Shown in pieces: positions 20,489 to 23,995 of a stretch of 23,995 bases of DNA. A program made the position numbers and the translations under genes. Where the stretch lies: IMG/VR virus record IMGVR_UViG_3300025132_000296, positions 1 to 23,995 of that record; one strand, 5' to 3'. Origin of the DNA: a virus. Each line of letters starts with the position of its first letter. The first letter of the stretch is position 1. The notes below the pieces were generated by a model that saw nothing but the letters and a program-made list of their open reading frames with translations, searched no databases and had not been told where the DNA came from.

Positions 20489-21020
20489 AATCGTTATTTT
20501 TAAAATCCTCGTAATCTTCTTTAAATAATTCTTTTAATTCTTGTTTACACTTTTTTAATGTGTTAAATATACTTACCCAACTTATGTTAGTTTCTTCGGC
20601 TATTTTTCTAATACTCATATCCGTATCCCTATACAATCTAAAAAGCGTTTTATCATACCATCGCCATTTGTCTATGTGGTCATCTATTAATGTATATATT
20701 TTATTGTATCCTATTTGTTCATCCATTTCCGAATCGTCTGCAATTTGCGTGTAATCTTCTTCGTCATCAAGTCTAACCTTTTTGACTTTATTTTTAGCGT
20801 TACAATATTGTAAAAAAATACTACGTAAAGTAAAATAAACATACCCCCGACTAACAACACCATTATTAATAATTTTTGTTTCATTAGCATACTTATATAA
20901 AACCTCGTACATCTGTTGTACTATATCTTCGGCATAATCATATTCGCCAAATGAACGAACAATTTGTATCCATTCTTTATGCCGTTGAGCCACCTTACTT
21001 AACCACTCCGCTTCTCCCAC
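20475..21020 (-). CDS. ECF-like RNA polymerase sigma factor (181 aa)
   Basis: Two-domain sigma architecture. A region 2-like part at ~15-80 includes YDYAEDIVQQMYEVLYKY (27-44), the usual EDxxQ core helix, and the RSIFLQYCN region. After an acidic linker (LDDEEDYTQIADDSE), a region 4-like helix-turn-helix follows at ~122-165 (LFRLYRDTDMSIRKIAEETN, then ISWVSIFNTLKKCKQELKE). The length is typical of ECF factors. The start is GTG, overlapping the upstream gene by 22 nt. It is a candidate to redirect host RNA polymerase to the AACAAA-N13-TATTGTA motif in the late region; that link is inference. An alternative is a DNA-binding regulator with a sigma fold only. Confidence 0.75.
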   Translation of the reverse strand: MGEAEWLSKVAQRHKEWIQIVRSFGEYDYAEDIVQQMYEVLYKYANETKIINNGVVSRGYVYFTLRSIFLQYCNAKNKVKKVRLDDEEDYTQIADDSEMDEQIGYNKIYTLIDDHIDKWRWYDKTLFRLYRDTDMSIRKIAEETNISWVSIFNTLKKCKQELKELFKEDYEDFKNNDYDRI

Positions 21021-21259
21021 AATACATTAACGCTAATAAAAAAGATTAAACATTGTAACGTATATTCTGTTACCTCCTCATTTTCTTCGTTTATGTATGT
21101 TTCGTTGTGTACTAAAGCACCCGCCATAAATCCCTTGATGGGACTTAATATTATTTCGGCGTTTACCGATAAACCTATTATAATAAATAAAAAGCCTAAA
21201 AGCATAAGCATAGTAAATAATTGTATAATCGGGTGTGATAAGAATAAAGTTGCGTCCAT
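20999..21259 (-). CDS. Small membrane protein (86 aa)
   Basis: One strong hydrophobic span lies at ~12-33 (LFTMLMLLGFLFIIIGLSVN), and a second moderate one is near the C-terminus (YTLQCLIFFISVNVLW). Between them is an acidic soluble loop (NEENEEVTEYT). It lies between the helicase gene (TAATG overlap) and the sigma-factor gene (22-nt overlap). No family is recognised. Confidence 0.6.
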   Translation of the reverse strand: MDATLFLSHPIIQLFTMLMLLGFLFIIIGLSVNAEIILSPIKGFMAGALVHNETYINEENEEVTEYTLQCLIFFISVNVLWEKRSG

Positions 21260-22173
21260 TAAAATTTAATTTTTTCTAAAGGTTTTTCATGTATTATATC
21301 TTTACCCATAAACTCAAACCCAACATTATTTAATGCCATTCGTAATTTAATTGGTTGTTCGTAAGGCGTACATCGACCGCCCGTTTCGGTTTCTTTTATC
21401 TTTAATACGTTTATATGACTAAACATCCATTCATTCGGATGGCTTGTCATCCTGTGAATACAAACCACATCGTCGGCTCGGTTACCAAACGCACCACCTC
21501 CTTCAACATCTGACATATTTAAAGGTCTTACCATTCCTTCGTAATCATGTCCACTTGCATACACCTTACGCATCGCATCCGTTACACCGTGACAATTTAC
21601 CCATATTGCAATTTTTTCTTGTCTTGAAAATAATCTAAGTTCGGTAAGGCAATAGTAATTATATTCGTAACCGTTGTATTGTTTCGCCAATCTTGAATCC
21701 CTAGCTAAACTATTATATGGGTCTATAAGTAAACCTTGATAATCCCATGCGTCTTTTATTGCTTTAGCTTCTTTTAATAATTCAACATAAGTATATATTT
21801 TGTCAGCATCAATTATTTTAAAATGATTATCCGCCCAACTAATTGATTTAGTTATTAAATCTTCGCTTGCCGTGTGTATTGGCTTACCCATTTTAAATTC
21901 TATTATTTTACGCACAATACTTTGCGGTGTGTTTTCACTACTAAATATTAAAAACCTAAGATTGTGTTTTATTGCCCATAATGTAAACAAATAAACTAAG
22001 ACCGTTGTTTTACCTACGTTACTATGTCCAATCGCTAAATTTAAACTGCCTTCACTATACTTTAATCTTAAATATTCGTCTATTTCGGGTATCCCTATTT
22101 TTAAACCTTCTTTTACCCTACCGTGTTTAATGTCAAATATTCTATCTTTTATTTTATTGCTTTGTGCTATCAC
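21259..22173 (-). CDS. DnaB/RecA-fold replicative helicase-like ATPase (304 aa)
   Basis: Walker A is GHSNVGKTT (49-57), preceded by a strand. FLIFSSENTP (74-83) matches the motif 1a acid position of DnaB-type ATPases, and Walker B is GLLIDPYN (147-154). VNCHGVTDAM (about 198-207) and VEGGGAFGNRADDVVCIHR (about 224-242) correspond to motifs 3 and 4. It is the C-terminal motor domain only, without the DnaB N-terminal domain, as in some phage helicases. It probably unwinds DNA at the phage fork or loads another helicase. Translation starts at GTG, overlapping the 51-aa ORF as GTGA. Confidence 0.8.
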   Translation of the reverse strand: MIAQSNKIKDRIFDIKHGRVKEGLKIGIPEIDEYLRLKYSEGSLNLAIGHSNVGKTTVLVYLFTLWAIKHNLRFLIFSSENTPQSIVRKIIEFKMGKPIHTASEDLITKSISWADNHFKIIDADKIYTYVELLKEAKAIKDAWDYQGLLIDPYNSLARDSRLAKQYNGYEYNYYCLTELRLFSRQEKIAIWVNCHGVTDAMRKVYASGHDYEGMVRPLNMSDVEGGGAFGNRADDVVCIHRMTSHPNEWMFSHINVLKIKETETGGRCTPYEQPIKLRMALNNVGFEFMGKDIIHEKPLEKIKF

Positions 22174-22325
22174 CTAATTTCGTTTATGTTTAGTTCGTAT
22201 TTAATTTTTTCTTTTGGTATATTACGTATTTCTTCTTTGTATTCATATCCTAATATAGGGTTTATATTATAATTCCAAAAATCGCTAGGAAATTTATCCC
22301 CTTGCTTTAGTTTTTTTAAAGACAT
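22170..22325 (-). CDS. Small hypothetical protein before the helicase (51 aa)
   Basis: ATG at 22325, with a TGA that overlaps the helicase GTG (GTGA). The peptide starts MSLKKLKQGDKFPSDFWNYN and ends with a Lys/Glu-rich segment (EEIRNIPKEKIKYELNINEI). The leader is only 6 nt from the T run of a terminator, so expression depends on read-through unless a promoter is hidden in the terminator. Function is unknown. Confidence 0.55.
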   Translation of the reverse strand: MSLKKLKQGDKFPSDFWNYNINPILGYEYKEEIRNIPKEKIKYELNINEIR

Positions 22326-22331
22326 AAATAT

Positions 22332-22356
22332 AAAAAAAGGGGGTCGAAACCCCCCC
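22332..22356 (-). terminator. Intrinsic terminator with TTCG loop after the SSB gene
   Basis: On the minus strand GGGGGT (22354-22349), loop TTCG, ACCCCC (22344-22339), then T7 (22338-22332). It lies between the SSB stop (22361) and the helicase operon, so it probably lets SSB be made in excess while a fraction of transcripts reads on. Confidence 0.8.
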
Positions 22357-22360
22357 TTAA

Positions 22361-22690
22361 TTAAAATGGTAAATCAACCGTTGTTTCTCTTTCAGGGTTT
22401 TGTTGCAAGTTCGTTACTTCATTGTTTAATATTTGTGCAACTTTCCAACCAACTATATTATTATAATATTTACCGTTGTATTCATTACCCCTTAAATTAA
22501 TACCTACCGATACTTTTTCATTTATTTTAAACTTTTTAAGTATATCTATTTTGTCGTTTAAAAATTCTATTGCAATGTTTTGTGGGTATTTGGTATCTTC
22601 GTCAATCGTCAATACCATTTGTTGTTTAGTTAGCTTATCGCTTACTTTTACGGGGTCAATAATGTGTTTAATAGTTCCTTGTAAATCCAT
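22361..22690 (-). CDS. DUF3127-like single-strand DNA-binding protein (109 aa)
   Basis: The pattern fits the DUF3127 OB-fold family as I know it: GTIKHIIDP (5-13), KLTKQQMVLTIDED, TKYPQNIAIEFLNDKIDIL (33-51) and VSVGINLRGNEYNGKYYNNIVGWKV (60-84). A flexible linker ends in DLPF, like the acidic C-terminal tail by which bacterial SSB recruits partner proteins. This supports a single-strand DNA-binding role in phage replication. The ATG starts 3 nt after the stop of the 107-aa gene. Confidence 0.7.
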   Translation of the reverse strand: MDLQGTIKHIIDPVKVSDKLTKQQMVLTIDEDTKYPQNIAIEFLNDKIDILKKFKINEKVSVGINLRGNEYNGKYYNNIVGWKVAQILNNEVTNLQQNPERETTVDLPF

Positions 22691-22693
22691 ATC

Positions 22694-23017
22694 TTAATTT
22701 ATCTTATTTAATTCTTGTTCTACCTCTTTACTCACTTTGTATTTGTTTCTTATATCCTTTACCGCATAACCTTTTTTAATAAATTCTATTGCTACGTTAA
22801 AGTCGGGTGTGTTTTTATTTAACCACTTTTTGTCTGGGTCTGCAACCTTTGGTATTTCGGGCAAACTATTTAATTGTTCGCCACCTAATACATATTGCTC
22901 AAACACCTTTGCGGTTTCAATAATTTGTTCTTCGTTCCAAGCATCCTTTTTAGAATACAAGTCCGTTGCCCTATTAAGGGAACTTTGTCTAATTATGTAA
23001 AGTTGTGTCTTGTCCAT
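22694..23017 (-). CDS. Hypothetical replication-region protein (107 aa)
   Basis: The start IIRQSSLNRATDLY resembles a short motif I have seen in proteins encoded near Bacteroidetes phage SSB genes (RQSSLKAA-like). It is followed by a helix (EEQIIETAKVFEQYV) and a C-terminal part (AIEFIKKGYAVKDIRNKYKV) that could be a small helix-turn-helix. No membrane segment. It overlaps the 43-aa ORF by 29 nt. The role in replication is inferred from neighbours only. Confidence 0.5.
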   Translation of the reverse strand: MDKTQLYIIRQSSLNRATDLYSKKDAWNEEQIIETAKVFEQYVLGGEQLNSLPEIPKVADPDKKWLNKNTPDFNVAIEFIKKGYAVKDIRNKYKVSKEVEQELNKIN

Positions 23018-23120
23018 ATCGGATACCGTTTTGAATGTTTAATTGATTTTTAAGTAATCTGTTTTCCTCTCGTAGTTCCAAGACCTCGCCTTGAAGTTCT
23101 ACTATTGTATTGTGTTTCAT
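22989..23120 (-). CDS. Leucine-zipper-like micro-protein (43 aa)
   Basis: ATG at 23120, TAG at 22989. The peptide begins MKHNTIVELQGEVLELREEN and continues RLLKNQLNIQN, a four-heptad coiled coil like a short leucine zipper. The last 29 nt overlap the start of the 107-aa gene in another frame. It follows a terminator at 23150-23177, with only a weak promoter candidate between. Confidence 0.4.
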   Translation of the reverse strand: MKHNTIVELQGEVLELREENRLLKNQLNIQNGIRYGQDTTLHN

Positions 23121-23149
23121 GCGACTAAGTTAATAAAAAAATATTTAAC

Positions 23150-23177
23150 AAAAAAAGGGTAGCCTAAACCACCCTTT
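23150..23177 (-). terminator. Intrinsic terminator after the NinG gene
   Basis: Minus-strand AAAGGGTGG (23177-23169) pairs with CTACCCTTT (23162-23154), a 9-bp stem with one G-U pair and a 6-nt loop. A T run follows to 23150. It begins 22 nt after the NinG stop. Confidence 0.8.
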
Positions 23178-23199
23178 ACACACATAAAACAATAAAACT

Positions 23200-23592
23200 T
23201 CAAATAAGTAATTTTAGTTTAGAATTGTAATTGTCAATCATATCCTGTATGTCTTGACTAGAAAACTTAACTAATTCCTTACTTTTCAAATATAAATCAT
23301 TTGCAAGTACCGAACCAAGGAAAAGTGAATATTTATATTGCTCACCACTTTTAAACATATTGCAACCAACACACTGTGGTTTTACGTTGTTTTCGTTCCA
23401 CCTAGTTGAATAGTGTTTACGTGACATAAAGTGTCCCGCCTGTATATTTTTCCAATGAAATTGTTTATTGCAAGTTATACACGTACACATACCCCTACCA
23501 TCTGCATTACTCAATCTTATATATTGACTAAATACTACATCTAGTTTTTTGATTAATTTACTACGTGTTGGTTTTTTTGCAGTTTTAGGCAT
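23200..23592 (-). CDS. ninG: NinG/Rap-like recombination nuclease (130 aa)
   Basis: Shows the NinG arrangement: CTCITCNKQFHWKNIQAGHFM (36-56), then SRKHYSTRWNENNVKPQC (57-74) and QCVGCNMFKSG (73-83). The two Cys pairs form a zinc-binding HNH-like fold and the AGHF.S...YSTRW motif is diagnostic. Lambda Rap cleaves branched DNA such as Holliday junctions in phage recombination. Its position at the early end fits. The basic N-terminus probably binds DNA. The gene starts 4 nt after the 80-aa gene stop. Confidence 0.85.
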   Translation of the reverse strand: MPKTAKKPTRSKLIKKLDVVFSQYIRLSNADGRGMCTCITCNKQFHWKNIQAGHFMSRKHYSTRWNENNVKPQCVGCNMFKSGEQYKYSLFLGSVLANDLYLKSKELVKFSSQDIQDMIDNYNSKLKLLI

Positions 23593-23596
23593 TGGA

Positions 23597-23839
23597 TTAT
23601 ATGTCCATGTGGTTCAATAGCATTTTACCCGTACGTTCATCAATACCTTTTATTTGCTTATACAAGAATTTACTATCAGACTTAACCTTAGTTTTTTCGG
23701 TTTTTGTAGAATCAATACCTAAATTAGTATATTGGTTTGCATCTAGTTCTAGTAATAAATCGGTACGTTCTTTAATACTTAGTGCAAAATCTTTAGCAAT
23801 TTTTTGTGCTAAATTTCTTATAGTTAAATCTTCATTCAT
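23597..23839 (-). CDS. Early hypothetical protein (80 aa)
   Basis: The first full gene after the early promoter. The chain starts MNEDLTIRNLAQKIAKDFALS, followed by an acidic middle and FLYKQIKGIDERTGKMLLNH. It is helical, charged and soluble, with no catalytic motif. Because it is probably transcribed first, a host-takeover or regulatory role is possible but unsupported. Confidence 0.5.
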   Translation of the reverse strand: MNEDLTIRNLAQKIAKDFALSIKERTDLLLELDANQYTNLGIDSTKTEKTKVKSDSKFLYKQIKGIDERTGKMLLNHMDI

Positions 23840-23875
23840 AGTAAAATAATTATTAATAGTTAAACATTATATCCC

Positions 23876-23904
23876 ACTAACCCGCCAAAGTTAGTTTTTT
23901 TTTT
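23876..23904 (+). terminator. Hairpin followed by T10 on the plus strand
   Basis: Plus-strand ACTAAC and GTTAGT form a 6-bp stem around an 8-nt loop, followed by ten T. This would end transcription only on the plus strand, where no gene is seen. On the minus strand the same bases lie inside the early promoter and start of the leader. The A-tract there may matter for promoter bending, so the terminator reading is weak. Confidence 0.25.
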
Positions 23905-23917
23905 AGACAATTTCAAG
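23886..23917 (-). promoter_or_regulatory. Host-type early promoter (TTG-N20-TAACTTTG)
   Basis: Minus-strand CTTG (23917-23914), a 20-nt spacer with an A10 tract, then TAACTTTG (23893-23886). This is an exact match to the Bacteroidetes -7 consensus TAnnTTTG with a correct distance to the -33 TTG. It gives a leader of roughly 40 nt before the ATG at 23839. It is the best host-sigma promoter in the window and would serve the early genes. Confidence 0.5.
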
Positions 23918-23933
23918 TTTTGGTTAACAACTT

Positions 23934-23995
23934 CTACTTTTTACCTTGTCCTTTATATTTCTTTTTGTAAAATTTACTTGATTTTAGCATACTTG
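23934..23995 (-). CDS. Possible 3' end of an upstream gene
   Basis: The frame ending in TAG at 23934-23936 is open to the right edge and encodes a very basic end (SSKFYKKKYKGQGKK). Only about 20 codons are visible, too few to identify a protein or exclude chance. It stops just upstream of the early promoter. Confidence 0.25.
   Translation of the reverse strand, partial: SMLKSSKFYKKKYKGQGKK

Noticed and set aside
20800-20813. Perfect 14-bp palindrome TTACAATATTGTAA inside the sigma-factor gene
   Set aside because: It contains TATTGTA on both strands but lacks AACAAA 13 nt upstream in either direction and is within coding sequence. It is probably chance in AT-rich DNA, though an operator is conceivable.
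8073-22325. Four small ORFs all exactly 51 codons long (8073, 13988, 18999, 22170)
   Set aside because: Their sequences are unrelated, so the equal length is a coincidence, not a repeat family.
1-23995. CRISPR arrays, tRNA genes, insertion sequences and attachment sites
   Set aside because: No regularly spaced repeats, cloverleaf, transposase or integrase was seen. Reading by eye could miss a divergent tRNA.

Overview
This window is part of a tailed-phage (siphovirus-like) genome or prophage whose host is most likely a member of the Bacteroidota, probably a marine flavobacterium. The DNA is AT-rich and recognisable Shine-Dalgarno sequences are rare. Genes are joined by TAATG, ATGA or GTGA overlaps. 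Several structural proteins belong to families I know from Bacteroidetes phages: the XkdF-type protease, the acidic scaffold-like protein, the tail protein starting MLNLQLYIEGTEVELF, and the YARSPFF N-terminus. Every supported gene lies on the minus strand, so transcription runs from base 23995 towards base 1. I saw no integrase, lysis genes, DNA polymerase, tRNA or CRISPR array. The window starts inside the portal gene and ends just beyond the early leader.

Early/replication half (about 23995 to 16030). A good Bacteroidetes-type promoter (TTG-N20-TAACTTTG, 23886-23917) precedes a small gene and a NinG-like nuclease. Next come a DUF3127-type single-strand binding protein, a DnaB/RecA-fold helicase, a small membrane protein and an ECF-like sigma factor. 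Three PD-(D/E)XK nuclease candidates follow, one of them RecE-like, with a DNA methyltransferase, a stand-alone DnaA domain IV protein and a minimal SET-domain protein. Six small genes (25-57 codons) sit in apparent gaps and are mostly coupled to their neighbours by short overlaps.

Late half (about 16040 to 1). TerS and TerL are followed by small genes, then the tail-assembly chaperone with a U-UUU-UUU slippery site and a -1 frame extension. After it come a tail-terminator-like and a gp10-like protein, two tail-tip proteins, the tape measure, XkdF protease, scaffold, major capsid protein, tail-tube-like protein and portal. Tail genes precede head genes, and the portal is last, so the module is rearranged from the usual terminase-portal-capsid-tail order.

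The main new observation is a bipartite sequence, AACAAA-N13-TATTGTA, in five intergenic gaps of the late half (before terS, the chaperone, protease, scaffold, and the 113-aa/portal unit). The spacing is exact in all five; the upstream hexamer is exact in four and TACATA in the fifth. It is absent from the early gaps. It looks like a phage-specific late promoter, and the AAC core resembles the -35 element of ECF sigma factors. The natural candidate reader is the phage sigma factor at 20475-21020. In three cases the ATG lies exactly 5 nt after the motif, which suggests leaderless late mRNAs. Intrinsic terminators punctuate the units, and two of them abut these promoters. The proposed model is a host-type early promoter, then the phage sigma factor, then a late regulon of several short transcripts.
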